DNA of 54,975 bases. Source: an uncultured Gammaproteobacteria bacterium (GTDB lineage: Bacteria; Pseudomonadota; Gammaproteobacteria; GCA-002705445; GCA-002716945). Under the pieces are notes generated by a model, which saw nothing but the letters and a program-made list of their open reading frames with translations, made no database searches and was not told where the DNA came from. Positions 15,688-25,274 of the stretch are shown here, piece after piece. Where the stretch lies: assembly GCA_913045115.1 (NCBI GenBank), contig CAJWPJ010000005.1, forward strand, positions 1 through 54,975. Direction: 5' to 3'. Each line of letters opens with the position of its first letter. Position 1 is the first letter of the stretch. Position numbers and translations under genes: made by a program.

Positions 15688-17131
15688 GATATTTCGTTGC
15701 TATGTTAAAACTTTTGATCAGTAGTGACAAAAATATTAACATCAAAATTGATAGATCGCCATATTGAGAATAAAAAGATCTTGTCATTGTTGTGGGTATT
15801 TGACCCTTAAGTATTCCTTCGACATTATTTTCAAGCATATCTATTACCTGACCCTGATTATTTATAACAGCACTTATCCCGGTGTTAGTTGCTCTGAGAA
15901 TATATCTGTTAAATTCTAAAGCTCTGATTTGTGTTATCTGTAGATGCTGATGTGGCGCTAGTGTTTTTCCAAACCATCCGTCATTACTAATATTTATTAT
16001 AATTTCGTTGTCAGTAGATGATTTAATAAGATTTGGGAAATTGCTCTCAAAACATATCATTGGAATTAAATTGATATTACCAAATGAAATCTGATCTATC
16101 TCTTTTGAGCCATGCGAGAGATTGGATAGAGGGATGTTAAGGTTTTCAGATAAATTCACTAGAGTGTTATACCATGGTGTATACTCACCAAAAGGGACAA
16201 GTTTCCTTTTACTGTAAGTTTTAGTGTCATCAGAAAAAAATATCATACTGTTATAGTATTGATTATTTTTAAAGGAAAATAATCCACTTATTAATAAATT
16301 ACTTTTATTCGTTGATGACTGAAAATACTTATAAAGCGGGTTATTTTTATCATATGGCGAAGATATGATAGTTTCTGGGAAGATTACAAGATCACTAGAC
16401 TGATTGTCGATAAGGATATTATTATATTTTTCCATTAATGGGGAATGCCTATTGCTATCATATGAATCATCTGGATAAATATTGGGTTGATATAATACAA
16501 AGCTAACATAATTAGTCTGCAATGGAGTCAGAAAATTATGGTCTTTATTAGTAAGGGAATACATTAGTAAACCTACAATTGATAAAGATATATAAAATTT
16601 TCTACTGTGAACAATAGCCATATAGAATGATAAAGAAACCAGAACTACTAAGTAACTTACAGCAAGACTACCAAAAAATGGATATACAAAATCAAATGCT
16701 GTTGAATTTTGAGTATGCCCAATTAAAAGCCATGGAAAACCTCCAAATACCACTGATTTTAAATACTCTGCTACAACAAATAGGGAGGCAATAAAACACA
16801 AATTGATGAAACCATTTTTAGATGCAGATTGATGCAGTCCAACTAGTGCATATGGGAGGCTTATAATTATCGCAACAATAAAAGTAATAACATAACTCAA
16901 AAGATATCCTAGTGAGCTATAGTTAATTAAAGAATGACTTATCCAAGATACACCAATAAGATGAAACCCAACAGAAAAATAAAGCATTGCCCTCACTTTG
17001 TCTCTTACTGAGAGATCATCTAAAACGTAAAATAAAAGTAGTAAGGAAAAAAATATAGAGAATTTATAATCAAATGGGGAAAATGATAAGACATATAAGA
17101 TAGAGGATATTGATAGATAAAGTAGCTTCAA
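15680..17131 (-). CDS. lnt: Apolipoprotein N-acyltransferase
   Basis: Inner-membrane enzyme that adds the third acyl chain to lipoproteins, needed for export of LptE and others. The 483 residues have about seven membrane segments in the first 200 residues. A periplasmic nitrilase-fold domain follows with the Glu-Lys-Cys triad readable in VIFPETIIS, YSKRKLVPFGEYTPW and MICFESNFPN. A final membrane helix is near 455-475. The start is TTG at 17131, overlapping the corC TGA as TTGA. The corC-lnt-leuS chain is typical. Confidence 0.96.
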   Translation of the reverse strand: MKLLYLSISSILYVLSFSPFDYKFSIFFSLLLLFYVLDDLSVRDKVRAMLYFSVGFHLIGVSWISHSLINYSSLGYLLSYVITFIVAIIISLPYALVGLHQSASKNGFINLCFIASLFVVAEYLKSVVFGGFPWLLIGHTQNSTAFDFVYPFFGSLAVSYLVVLVSLSFYMAIVHSRKFYISLSIVGLLMYSLTNKDHNFLTPLQTNYVSFVLYQPNIYPDDSYDSNRHSPLMEKYNNILIDNQSSDLVIFPETIISSPYDKNNPLYKYFQSSTNKSNLLISGLFSFKNNQYYNSMIFFSDDTKTYSKRKLVPFGEYTPWYNTLVNLSENLNIPLSNLSHGSKEIDQISFGNINLIPMICFESNFPNLIKSSTDNEIIINISNDGWFGKTLAPHQHLQITQIRALEFNRYILRATNTGISAVINNQGQVIDMLENNVEGILKGQIPTTMTRSFYSQYGDLSILMLIFLSLLIKSFNIATKYHE

Positions 17132-17964
17132 CTGTTTTTTTGTTCTTTTTTGATAGTCAGCTGGACCCTACTTATTTTTTTTGAGTCTGCTGAGAGTACA
17201 GTAAACAATAAACCGTTAATTTCAAATGTTTCTTGTTTTTTTGGAACTTTCTCAAACTTATTTACAATAAACCCTCCAATTGTCTCAATATCTTCATCTA
17301 TAAGTTTACAATTAAAATTTTTATTAAATTCATCTAGCGGAAGAAGCGCGTCAATTATATACTTATTATTTGCCTGCTGAATAATTAACTCTTTACTTGA
17401 GATATCATGTTCATCATCAATCTCACCAATAATTTCTTCTATAAGATCTTCAAGAGTTATTAGTCCCGATATATTGCTATGTTCGTCTATTACAATAGCA
17501 ATATGATTACGGCTTGCTTTAAATTCGTTTAAGAGAATATTTAATCTCTTACTCTCAGGAATAAATTTTGCCGGTCGTATATAGTCATGTAAATCAAAAT
17601 CATCAGAAGTAACAATTTGATTCTTAAGCAAATCCTTCGCGTGAAGTATCCCCAATATCTCATCAGGCTTATCATGAATTACCGGAAAGCGTGAGTGTCC
17701 AGACTCAATTACTTTATTAACTACAGCATTAAGTTCCTCATTAACATTAATAGTAATCATGTGTGGGCGCGGTATCATAATTTCTCTGACTGGTATTTCA
17801 GATACACTAAAAACACCCAAAATCATCTGAAATATATCTTGAGTTATCAAATTATTTTTGGCTGCAGTATCTAAGAGCGATATTAAATCGTCTTTGTCTT
17901 TTGGTGCATCGCCTAATAAGTCTTTTATCTTATCAAGCCAATTATTATCTTTAATTTCTGACAT
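17128..17964 (-). CDS. corC: CBS/CorC domain protein (YbeX)
   Basis: Cytoplasmic CBS-pair protein with a C-terminal CorC/HlyC transporter-associated domain, linked in E. coli to magnesium/cobalt homeostasis and ribosome metabolism. With the ATG at 17964 it has 278 residues; the frame opens 12 nt earlier with a TTG. Visible parts are VREIMIPRPHMITI (start of CBS1), GHSRFPVIHDKPDEILGILHAKDLL, HIAIVIDEHSNISGLITLEDLIEEIIGEI-type CBS2 and the terminal domain with ETIGGFIVNKF. The first 14 nt overlap ybeY. No membrane domain is present. Confidence 0.92.
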   Translation of the reverse strand: MSEIKDNNWLDKIKDLLGDAPKDKDDLISLLDTAAKNNLITQDIFQMILGVFSVSEIPVREIMIPRPHMITINVNEELNAVVNKVIESGHSRFPVIHDKPDEILGILHAKDLLKNQIVTSDDFDLHDYIRPAKFIPESKRLNILLNEFKASRNHIAIVIDEHSNISGLITLEDLIEEIIGEIDDEHDISSKELIIQQANNKYIIDALLPLDEFNKNFNCKLIDEDIETIGGFIVNKFEKVPKKQETFEINGLLFTVLSADSKKISRVQLTIKKEQKNS

Positions 17965-18400
17965 AAGGGTTACCAAAATTCATATTATTCAAAAGTTTAA
18001 CTTCTGTTTTCTCCATGAATGATTGTTCTTTTCTGGTATTATGATTATAACCTTGCAAATGTAACATTGAATGAACTATCATATGCGCCCATCTAAAGTC
18101 AGATGAAAACCCATATTCTTTTGCCTCTTTATTTATAATTTCTGGACACAATATGATATCACCATGAAAGACTTCATTGTCATAAGTGAATGTAAGCACA
18201 TTCGTAGATCTATCTTTTTGTAAGTATCTATTATTTAGAGTTCTCATTCTTTTTTTTCCAACAAAAATAAGATTGACATGATTTATGAACTGCTCTATTG
18301 AACTAAAGTTCACCCATGTCGTAAGGTTATATTTTGATGGAACATATGGTTTTTGTATGAATTTGATGAAGTTAATCTTTATTTTTTTTTCTTTTTTCAT
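17951..18400 (-). CDS. ybeY: Endoribonuclease YbeY
   Basis: Metal-dependent single-strand RNase for 16S rRNA 3' maturation and ribosome quality control. The 149 residues include STNVLTFTYDNE and the zinc motif H-x3-H-x5-H seen in HSMLHLQGYNH (the preceding His is in AHMIVHS). The family motif usually reads HGxLHLxGYDH, so two positions are substituted while all three His remain. Its start lies 29 nt inside the end of phoH, an overlap common for ybeZ-ybeY. It is flanked by phoH and corC as in E. coli. Confidence 0.94.
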   Translation of the reverse strand: MKKEKKIKINFIKFIQKPYVPSKYNLTTWVNFSSIEQFINHVNLIFVGKKRMRTLNNRYLQKDRSTNVLTFTYDNEVFHGDIILCPEIINKEAKEYGFSSDFRWAHMIVHSMLHLQGYNHNTRKEQSFMEKTEVKLLNNMNFGNPYVRN

Positions 18401-19343
18401 ATTCTTTTACAATTGATGAAACAATTTTATGTCTCATTACATCTTTTGGATCAAATTCTACTGCATCAATACCTTTAATCTTTAAAATAAATTCTAAACA
18501 GTCCTTTAGTCCAGATTGTGAATCTTTAGGAAGATCTATTTGGCTTACATCGCCAGTTACGACAGTTGTGGAGCCATAACCAATTCTAGTCAGAAACATT
18601 TGCATTTGTGCAATGGTCGTATTTTGAGCCTCATCTAGTATGATAAATGCATCATTTAAAGTTCTACCTCTCATATAGGCAAGCGGTGCAATTTCTATGA
18701 CATTTTTCTCTAGAAGTTTATTTACATTATCAAATCCTAGACATTCATATAATGAATCATAAAGAGGTTGTAAATAAGGATCCACTTTTTCAGCTAGATC
18801 TCCAGGCAAGAATCCAAGTTTTTCTCCAGCTTCAATAGCTGGTCTAACAAGTATTATTTTTTTTACGAGCTGTTTTTCTAGAGCATATACAGCACAGGCT
18901 ACTGCTAGAAATGTTTTTCCTGTTCCTGCTGCGCCTACCCCAAATGTGACTGTATTGTTATGGATTGTTTCAATGAATGATTTTTGATTTTTAGATTTAG
19001 GTTTTATGATTAATTTTTTAAGGTTGATACAATTATTAATATCGTCTACACCATCTGAAATTAATTCTATAGAGTTATTCAAGTACAAATGAAGTTGTTT
19101 TGGTGTGATTTCCTCATTTTCTGATAAAGAATAAATCTTTTCAATGAAATTTGAGGTATTTGCAACATTTGTATTTGCTCCTGATATTTTAAATGAATTT
19201 CCTCTGTTAGATATTTCTACTTCAAAAAAATTTTCTATTTGCCGTATATTCTTATCAAGAAGACCACAAAGCCTTATTAATCTCTCATTATCAACAGGCT
19301 CGAGCTTTATGTGTTGATCAATGTTTTTCTGTGACGATTTCAT
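18372..19343 (-). CDS. ybeZ: PhoH-family ATPase (YbeZ)
   Basis: PhoH-like P-loop ATPase or putative RNA helicase that partners YbeY. The 323 residues have an N-terminal KH-like region, Walker A GAAGTGKTFLAV (about 136-147), the PAIEAGEKLGFLPGDL segment and Walker B FIILDEAQNTT, followed by RIGYGSTTVVTGDVSQIDLP. It starts with ATG overlapping the miaB stop (ATGA) and runs into ybeY. Confidence 0.95.
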   Translation of the reverse strand: MKSSQKNIDQHIKLEPVDNERLIRLCGLLDKNIRQIENFFEVEISNRGNSFKISGANTNVANTSNFIEKIYSLSENEEITPKQLHLYLNNSIELISDGVDDINNCINLKKLIIKPKSKNQKSFIETIHNNTVTFGVGAAGTGKTFLAVACAVYALEKQLVKKIILVRPAIEAGEKLGFLPGDLAEKVDPYLQPLYDSLYECLGFDNVNKLLEKNVIEIAPLAYMRGRTLNDAFIILDEAQNTTIAQMQMFLTRIGYGSTTVVTGDVSQIDLPKDSQSGLKDCLEFILKIKGIDAVEFDPKDVMRHKIVSSIVKEYEKRKKNKD

Positions 19344-20671
19344 ATCTCACAAATTCCCTCTAACGAAGCTCTATTAGCTTTTGTAATACTGATGTTTACT
19401 AACTGTCCGATTAGACTCCTATCACCTCTGAAACTTACTGTTTTGTTTGTGAGTGTTCTACCGTATAAATTTCGCGAATCTGTTTTAGACATTCCCTCTA
19501 TAAGCACCTCTTGGTTTGTACCAACTAATTTAGATAGATACTTTTTAGAGTTCTCTCGTATAAGGTTTTGTACCAAACTTAATCTTTTTTTCTTTTCAGC
19601 TATAGTCACGTCGTCCGGCTCAGACGATGCTGGAGTGCCCGGTCTTTTACTGTATATAAAGCTATAGCCATCATCAAAACCAATCTGTTCAATCAAATCG
19701 AGAGTTTCCTCGAAACATGTATTGGATTCACCAGGATAACCAATAATAAAATCTGACGTGATGCTTATGTCTGGTCTGATTTTTCTAACTTTGGTAATCA
19801 TATTTTTATACTCCAGTACAGTATGCTTTCTTTTCATCTTTGAAAGTATTAAATCAGAACCTGATTGAATTGGTAAGTGTAAATTACTACATAATTTTGA
19901 ATTGCTGTATTCTTCAATTAAGTCATCGGTAAAATCAATTGGGTGAGAAGTTGTATGTCTTATCCTGGCAATACCATCGATCCTTGATATGTACCTAATT
20001 AATTCTGAGAAACTTATTGATCTATTATCTTTGTTTCTGATTCCCTTATATGCATTAACATTTTGACCAAGTAAAATAATCTCTCTTACACCATTACGAG
20101 CTAAGCTGGAGACCTCAAAAAGTATCTCGTCAAGAGATCTACTGACCTCTTCGCCTCTAGTATATGGAACTACACAAAATGTACAATACTTACTGCATCC
20201 CTCCATAATAGAAACATATGCAGAAACATCTGATGATGTCGATTGGGGCAGGAAATCAAATTTTTCGATTAGTGGAAAAGAAACATCTACTGGTTTCATG
20301 TTTTTCAATATTACTTCATCTATCATTTTTGGCAGTCTGTGAAGTGTCTGTGGACCAAAAATAATATCAACACAGGTTGCCCTTTGTTTTAAATTTTTCC
20401 CCTCCTGTGAAGCTACGCAGCCACCAACTGCAATTATAGTCCCAGGTTTAGATTCTTTTATCTTTTTCCATCTACCAAGTTCAGAAAAAACTTTTTCTTG
20501 TGCTTTTTCTCTTATCGAACAAGTATTTAAAATAAGCATATCAGCACTAACAGGATCTTCAGTAGAGGTCATATTATAATGATGCGCCAGGAGCTCTGAG
20601 ATTTTGTCAGAGTCGTACGCATTCATTTGGCAACCCTGAGTTTTAATAAAGTACTTTTTATTTTCTATCAT
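19340..20671 (-). CDS. miaB: tRNA-2-methylthio-N6-dimethylallyladenosine synthase
   Basis: Radical-SAM methylthiotransferase that converts i6A37 to ms2i6A37 in tRNAs reading UNN codons. The 443 residues carry the N-terminal cluster cysteines (QGCQMNAYD, LNTCSIREKA, VGGCVASQEG), the radical-SAM motif CSKYCTFC followed by VVPYTRGEE, and a C-terminal TRAM domain. The tRNA-Trp in this window has A at 37 within CCAAA, a canonical target type. It is the first gene of the miaB-ybeZ-ybeY-corC-lnt-leuS-lptE chain, 3 nt after ssb. Confidence 0.97.
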   Translation of the reverse strand: MIENKKYFIKTQGCQMNAYDSDKISELLAHHYNMTSTEDPVSADMLILNTCSIREKAQEKVFSELGRWKKIKESKPGTIIAVGGCVASQEGKNLKQRATCVDIIFGPQTLHRLPKMIDEVILKNMKPVDVSFPLIEKFDFLPQSTSSDVSAYVSIMEGCSKYCTFCVVPYTRGEEVSRSLDEILFEVSSLARNGVREIILLGQNVNAYKGIRNKDNRSISFSELIRYISRIDGIARIRHTTSHPIDFTDDLIEEYSNSKLCSNLHLPIQSGSDLILSKMKRKHTVLEYKNMITKVRKIRPDISITSDFIIGYPGESNTCFEETLDLIEQIGFDDGYSFIYSKRPGTPASSEPDDVTIAEKKKRLSLVQNLIRENSKKYLSKLVGTNQEVLIEGMSKTDSRNLYGRTLTNKTVSFRGDRSLIGQLVNISITKANRASLEGICEI

Positions 20672-20674
20672 TTA

Positions 20675-21097
20675 TTAAAAAGGTATGTCTTCATCCTTAA
20701 TGATATCTTGATTTGAAAAACCATTATTATCTTGATTGTTTGGGGAGAAGGTGTCTGTAGAGTCGGACTTGCTTCCTACAAAAGTAAAATTGTCTGAAAT
20801 AATGTCAGTTGAATACTTTTCAACTCCATCTTTATCCTGCCATTTTCTTGTTTGAAGTCTACCTTCAACATACAACTGTTGTCCTTTTTTGACGTACTGA
20901 CCTATTGTTTCTGCGGGTTTATTAAAAAAAACAACCCTATGCCACTCTGTTTTATCCTCATATGATCCTGAATCTTGATTCTTAAATTTTCTGTTTGTGG
21001 CAATAGAAAGGTTTACCACAGCATTACCGCTAGGCATAAATTTAACTTCAGGGTCATTACCAACCCTGCCTAGTAAAATAACTTTATTGACTGACAA
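20675..21097 (-). CDS. ssb: Single-stranded DNA-binding protein
   Basis: Homotetrameric SSB with the OB fold in residues 1-110 (VNKVILLGRVGNDPEVKFMPSG, TEWHRVVFFNKPAETIGQYVKKG, YVEGRLQTRKW). A short Asn/Gln/Asp linker and the acidic DEDIPF tip follow; the tip recruits repair and replication partners. At 140 residues it is shorter than E. coli SSB (178) because the linker is reduced. The start is TTG at 21097 with a GGAG ribosome-binding site. It overlaps the MFS gene end by 14 nt. The ssb/MFS/uvrA arrangement is common in gammaproteobacteria. Confidence 0.96.
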   Translation of the reverse strand: MSVNKVILLGRVGNDPEVKFMPSGNAVVNLSIATNRKFKNQDSGSYEDKTEWHRVVFFNKPAETIGQYVKKGQQLYVEGRLQTRKWQDKDGVEKYSTDIISDNFTFVGSKSDSTDTFSPNNQDNNGFSNQDIIKDEDIPF

Positions 21098-22253
21098 TAT
21101 TAACTCCTTTGTTTTTTACAAACAGACAATTAAATGCCCACATCACAGATATTACAGCAGTAAAAAAGAAAATACCACTTAATCCATATGCATCATACAG
21201 ATATCCACCAATGAATCCGCCAAGAAAAGTTCCAAAAAACTGAAAAGAGGTATAAATGCTCATTGTTAACCCACGATTATCTATATTTGTATTCTTAGAT
21301 AAGGCCGACGGAATACCGGCTTCTAATACACTAAAAGATCCAATATAACAAATTAATGCAAGAGTTATTAAGATAAGACTAGTGTCAAAAAATATATATG
21401 AAAAAACAAGAGATAGCGTAAGCAGCAGTATTGATACATTTCTTATTAAGATTGGTTTGTTTCTCTCTACACCCAATAATGGCAACGTTATGACTAACGA
21501 CAATATAAAAATTGAAGAGTATAACTGTGGAAAATCATCAACTGCAATACTATACATTTCAGACATCATCACTGGTATTGCAATAAAGATTGAAGTTAGT
21601 ATCGTATGTAATACCAAGATATCAAAAAAGAAGCGGTTAAGTTTTCTGTCTAATACTAATTCTTTTAAGTCATAACTGAATTGACTTTTTGATCTCTTAG
21701 CTGCTTTCGGAATAAGGGCTGTAATAAATAAACTAAAAGCTGTAAGGATGATTATCAAAAAGAAAAGACCTGATAGATTAAAATATTTAGTTATTAGTGG
21801 GCCTATTATAAACGCACTAAAAAAAGCAGCTCCGATCGCAACTCCAACAATTGCCATTGATATTGTTCGATTCTTCTCTGCGGTGCTATCAGATAATAGT
21901 GCCATTAAAACACCTGAGATAGCACCCGCTCCTTGAAGCGCTCTTCCAAGGACAAGATAGTAAATATTGTTTGTGTAAGCGCAAATTAGTGAGCCCAGAA
22001 GAAATATTAGCAAGCCAATAAATATGATAGTCTTTCGACCGTAACGATCAGACAGTAAACCGAATGGAATTTGCATTATGGCATTTGCAAGACCATAGAT
22101 TCCTAGTGTAACTCCAATTAAGAATGGAGTTGAGTAATTATATGAATCAGCGTACACAGATAACACTGGAAATATCATAAAAGCGCCAAGCATCCTAAAA
22201 AAATACATTAGAGTAATTATGGAAATAGATTTCTTTTCTAAATCTGAGAACAT
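21084..22253 (-). CDS. MFS transporter
   Basis: Twelve-helix major-facilitator transporter, 389 residues from the ATG at 22253 (a TTG two codons upstream is also open). Motif A between helices 2 and 3 reads GLLSDRYGRKTI. Helix 1 carries the FFRMLGAFMIFPVLSVYA segment found in YajR-like efflux carriers. The substrate is unknown. It is transcribed divergently from uvrA, with ssb immediately downstream, the usual position for this family member. Confidence 0.88.
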   Translation of the reverse strand: MFSDLEKKSISIITLMYFFRMLGAFMIFPVLSVYADSYNYSTPFLIGVTLGIYGLANAIMQIPFGLLSDRYGRKTIIFIGLLIFLLGSLICAYTNNIYYLVLGRALQGAGAISGVLMALLSDSTAEKNRTISMAIVGVAIGAAFFSAFIIGPLITKYFNLSGLFFLIIILTAFSLFITALIPKAAKRSKSQFSYDLKELVLDRKLNRFFFDILVLHTILTSIFIAIPVMMSEMYSIAVDDFPQLYSSIFILSLVITLPLLGVERNKPILIRNVSILLLTLSLVFSYIFFDTSLILITLALICYIGSFSVLEAGIPSALSKNTNIDNRGLTMSIYTSFQFFGTFLGGFIGGYLYDAYGLSGIFFFTAVISVMWAFNCLFVKNKGVNIVSQ

Positions 22254-22297
22254 ATGCAAAAGAAATTCAGTAAACCAGACGTATAAACAAAGCTATA

Positions 22298-22327
22298 ATT
22301 ATAAACATGATATACAGTTTGCCTCAA
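22298..22327 (-). promoter_or_regulatory. Putative MFS-ssb promoter
   Basis: TTGAGG (22327-22322) is separated by 18 bp from TATAAT (22303-22298) on the minus strand. This places a start near 22291, about 38 nt before the MFS ATG. A plus-strand TATAAT (22294-22299) overlaps the same spot. Confidence 0.45.
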
Positions 22328-22373
22328 TTTCTACTCCAATAGATAAGAGTAAATTATAGCACAAGCAAACTGT
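22314..22373. repeat. 9-bp inverted repeat in the MFS-uvrA intergenic region
   Basis: ACAGTTTGC (22314-22322) and GCAAACTGT (22365-22373) are perfect complements, 42 nt apart. They could form a long-loop stem in a uvrA leader or be a paired operator. No CTGT-N8-ACAG LexA box was found with them. Confidence 0.5.
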
Positions 22374-22397
22374 TGGTCTTATAACATTAAAAAATGT

Positions 22398-22410
22398 TAA
22401 TATTGTCTGA
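22398..22410 (+). promoter_or_regulatory. Putative -10 of uvrA, leaderless spacing
   Basis: TAATAT at 22398-22403 is followed by six bases and the uvrA ATG at 22410. The bases before the ATG hold no Shine-Dalgarno sequence. No convincing -35 is present. Confidence 0.35.
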
Positions 22411-25259
22411 TGGATAAATACATTAAGATTAAAGGAGCTAGAACTCATAATCTTAAAAATATTGATTTAGACCTTCCAAAAAATAATTTAATTACTATAA
22501 CTGGCCTATCTGGATCAGGAAAGTCATCTTTAGCATTTGATACAATATTTGCTGAAGGTCAAAGGAGGTATGTAGAATCACTATCGGCATATGCTAGACA
22601 ATTTTTATCAATGGTAGACAAACCAGATGTTGATAAGATAGAGGGATTATCGCCAGCTATATCGATAGAGCAAAAATCCACATCTCATAATCCAAGGTCC
22701 ACTGTTGGTACTGTAACAGAAATTTATGATTATCTGAGATTATTATATGCAAGAATAGGCGAACCAAGATGTCCGGAACACAATGTTAGTCTAGATGCGA
22801 TGTCTACATCTGAGATGTATCTGAAGCTCTGTGAGACCGTGCAAGGAAAAACTATATTCATTCTTTCGCCTATCGTAAGGCAACAAAAAGGTGAACACGT
22901 CAAAGTTATACAAGATTTTGCAAAACAAGGTTATAGCCGCGTAAGAGTAAACGGCGAAATTCATAAGATAACTGATATCTCTAAACATATGATTGGTCAT
23001 GTGATTGATCCAAAGAAAAAAAATGATATAGAAGTTCTAGTAGATAGAGTTGAAGTGAACGAAATGAATAAACTTAGAATTATTGAATCATTGAATTCTT
23101 GCTCAGAGATTTCTGAAGGTATCATATTTATAAATGAAATTGATGATAACAAAGAAAGTATCTTTTCCACTAAGTATGCTTGCCCATACTGCGGATATTC
23201 AGTTGGTAAACTCGAACCAAAATTATTTTCGTTTAATTCTCCTGCAGGAGCATGTGAACGATGTGATGGTTTGGGTGTTGATGAATTCTTTGATGAAAAT
23301 AAAATTATCGAAAATTCTGAACTTAGTTTAAATGATGGAGCCATCTCAGGATGGGATTCAAAAAACTATTTATACAATTCGATACTTGTCTCGTTAGCTG
23401 AGCACTTCAAAATTAATATTGATGAGAAGTTTTACAAACTACCAAAAAAATTTAAAGACATTCTCTTCAATGGATCAGATGATATTATTGAGTTCAATAT
23501 CAGGAAACTTAGTAAAAAAACAAAAAAATTTGTGAATACAACTGAAAAAAGATCATGGGAAGGAATATGTAATATTTTTGAAAGAAATTATAATAACGCG
23601 TTTAGATTTAGTGTTAAGAGATATTATGAAAAATTCCTTACTGAGAGTATCTGTAGGAAATGTGATGGAGATAGGCTAAATACTCCTGCAAGAAATGTTT
23701 TTGTTGGAGAAAAATCTATAAGTGAAGTTTCCAGTTTGAATGTTGAAGAGGCAATACAATTTTTTGAAAATATAAAACTTGATAGCATGAAAGAAAAAAT
23801 CTCTGAAAAAATAATATATGAGATTTCATCCCGCTTAAAGTTCTTAAATAATGTTGGACTAAGATATCTCACGCTATCGAGAAGCGCAGAGACCTTATCG
23901 GGAGGTGAGTCACAAAGAATTAGACTTGCTAGTCAGATAGGCTCTGGTTTGACTGGAGTAATGTATGTGCTAGATGAGCCCTCAATAGGATTGCATCAAA
24001 GAGATAATGATAGACTTCTCAAGACCTTAAAAAATCTCCGAGATTTAGGAAATACAGTAATTGTGGTTGAGCATGATGAGGATACTATTCTATCGTCAGA
24101 TCATATAGTTGATATTGGACCTAATGCTGGTGTTCATGGGGGAGAAGTAGTATTTTCTGGGAAACCATCAAAATTAATATCCGCTTCCTCTCATACATCA
24201 GACTTTATTTCAGGCAAAAATAAAATAGAGGTCCCAGAGAATCGTCTTAAAGCAAGTAAAAAGTGGTTATCTATTAAAAAAGCTTGTGCAAATAATTTAA
24301 ATAACATCAATGTTCAGATACCTATTGGCTTGTTAACGTGTATAACCGGAGTATCCGGATCGGGTAAATCATCACTTATCAATAATGTTTTATATTCATC
24401 CATTGTAAATAAATTGCTTGATAACAATGAGGGGTACGTGGACTGTGAGAGTATTGATGGAGTAAATAATATTGATAAGATAATAGATATTGATCAAAGC
24501 CCGATCGGGAGAACGCCAAGATCTAATCCCATAACGTATACAGGAATTTTTTCATTAATAAGAGAAGAATTTTCCAAGAAGCCAGAATCTAAATCTAGGG
24601 GATATACTCCGGGAAGATTTAGTTTCAATGTTAAAGGGAAAAATAATGGTGTCTGTCCAAATTGTGATGGACAAGGTCAAATAAAAGTGGAGATGCATTT
24701 TCTATCAGATGTCTATGTTCAGTGTGAAAAATGTAATGGAAAAAGGTATAACAATGAAACTTTAGAGATAAAGTTAAACGAAAAAGATATTAGTGACGTT
24801 CTAGACATGACAGTTGAAGAGGCGCTAGATTTTTTTAAGAACTATCCAAGAATATACAAGAAATTGATGGTATTGTCTGATGTTGGTTTAGGTTATATAA
24901 AATTAGGCCAGAGTGCTATAACGTTATCGGGTGGTGAGGCACAAAGGATAAAACTCGCGAAAGAATTAATTAGACCCGACACTGGTCATACGTTGTATGT
25001 GCTAGATGAACCAACAACTGGTCTTCATAACTATGACGTTAAAAACTTATTGAAAGTTTTAGAAAGATTAAAAGATAAAGGCAACACAATGATAATTATT
25101 GAACATAATTTAGACGTTATTAAGACTGCAGATTGGATTATAGATCTTGGACCAGAAGGCGGAAGCGGTGGCGGTGATGTTGTTGGTTACGGTACGCCGG
25201 AGGACTTGGCCAAAATAAAACACTCGTATACAGGAAAGTATTTGAAAGGGAAGCTTTAA
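22410..25259 (+). CDS. uvrA: Excinuclease ABC subunit A
   Basis: UvrA is the damage-sensing ATPase of nucleotide-excision repair. The 949 residues hold two ABC modules: Walker A GLSGSGKSSLAF (about 32-43) with signature LSGGESQRIRLA, and Walker A GVSGSGKSSLIN (about 645) with signature LSGGEAQRIKLA. The zinc modules are present: CPYC...CERC near 255-285, and CPNCDGQG...CEKCNGKRY near 750-775. It is the only plus-strand gene in a long minus-strand stretch and ends 2 nt from the convergent rplQ. No SOS (LexA) box of the E. coli type is evident upstream. Confidence 0.98.
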   Translation: MDKYIKIKGARTHNLKNIDLDLPKNNLITITGLSGSGKSSLAFDTIFAEGQRRYVESLSAYARQFLSMVDKPDVDKIEGLSPAISIEQKSTSHNPRSTVGTVTEIYDYLRLLYARIGEPRCPEHNVSLDAMSTSEMYLKLCETVQGKTIFILSPIVRQQKGEHVKVIQDFAKQGYSRVRVNGEIHKITDISKHMIGHVIDPKKKNDIEVLVDRVEVNEMNKLRIIESLNSCSEISEGIIFINEIDDNKESIFSTKYACPYCGYSVGKLEPKLFSFNSPAGACERCDGLGVDEFFDENKIIENSELSLNDGAISGWDSKNYLYNSILVSLAEHFKINIDEKFYKLPKKFKDILFNGSDDIIEFNIRKLSKKTKKFVNTTEKRSWEGICNIFERNYNNAFRFSVKRYYEKFLTESICRKCDGDRLNTPARNVFVGEKSISEVSSLNVEEAIQFFENIKLDSMKEKISEKIIYEISSRLKFLNNVGLRYLTLSRSAETLSGGESQRIRLASQIGSGLTGVMYVLDEPSIGLHQRDNDRLLKTLKNLRDLGNTVIVVEHDEDTILSSDHIVDIGPNAGVHGGEVVFSGKPSKLISASSHTSDFISGKNKIEVPENRLKASKKWLSIKKACANNLNNINVQIPIGLLTCITGVSGSGKSSLINNVLYSSIVNKLLDNNEGYVDCESIDGVNNIDKIIDIDQSPIGRTPRSNPITYTGIFSLIREEFSKKPESKSRGYTPGRFSFNVKGKNNGVCPNCDGQGQIKVEMHFLSDVYVQCEKCNGKRYNNETLEIKLNEKDISDVLDMTVEEALDFFKNYPRIYKKLMVLSDVGLGYIKLGQSAITLSGGEAQRIKLAKELIRPDTGHTLYVLDEPTTGLHNYDVKNLLKVLERLKDKGNTMIIIEHNLDVIKTADWIIDLGPEGGSGGGDVVGYGTPEDLAKIKHSYTGKYLKGKL

Positions 25260-25260
25260 C

Positions 25261-25274
25261 GCTATTCGGATAGC
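25261..25274. other. Small hairpin at the uvrA/rplQ convergence
   Basis: GCTAT-TCGG-ATAGC forms a 5-bp stem with a tetraloop exactly where the convergent genes meet. It has no T-run on either side, so it is at best a weak bidirectional end signal. It also encodes the last L17 residues. Confidence 0.35.
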
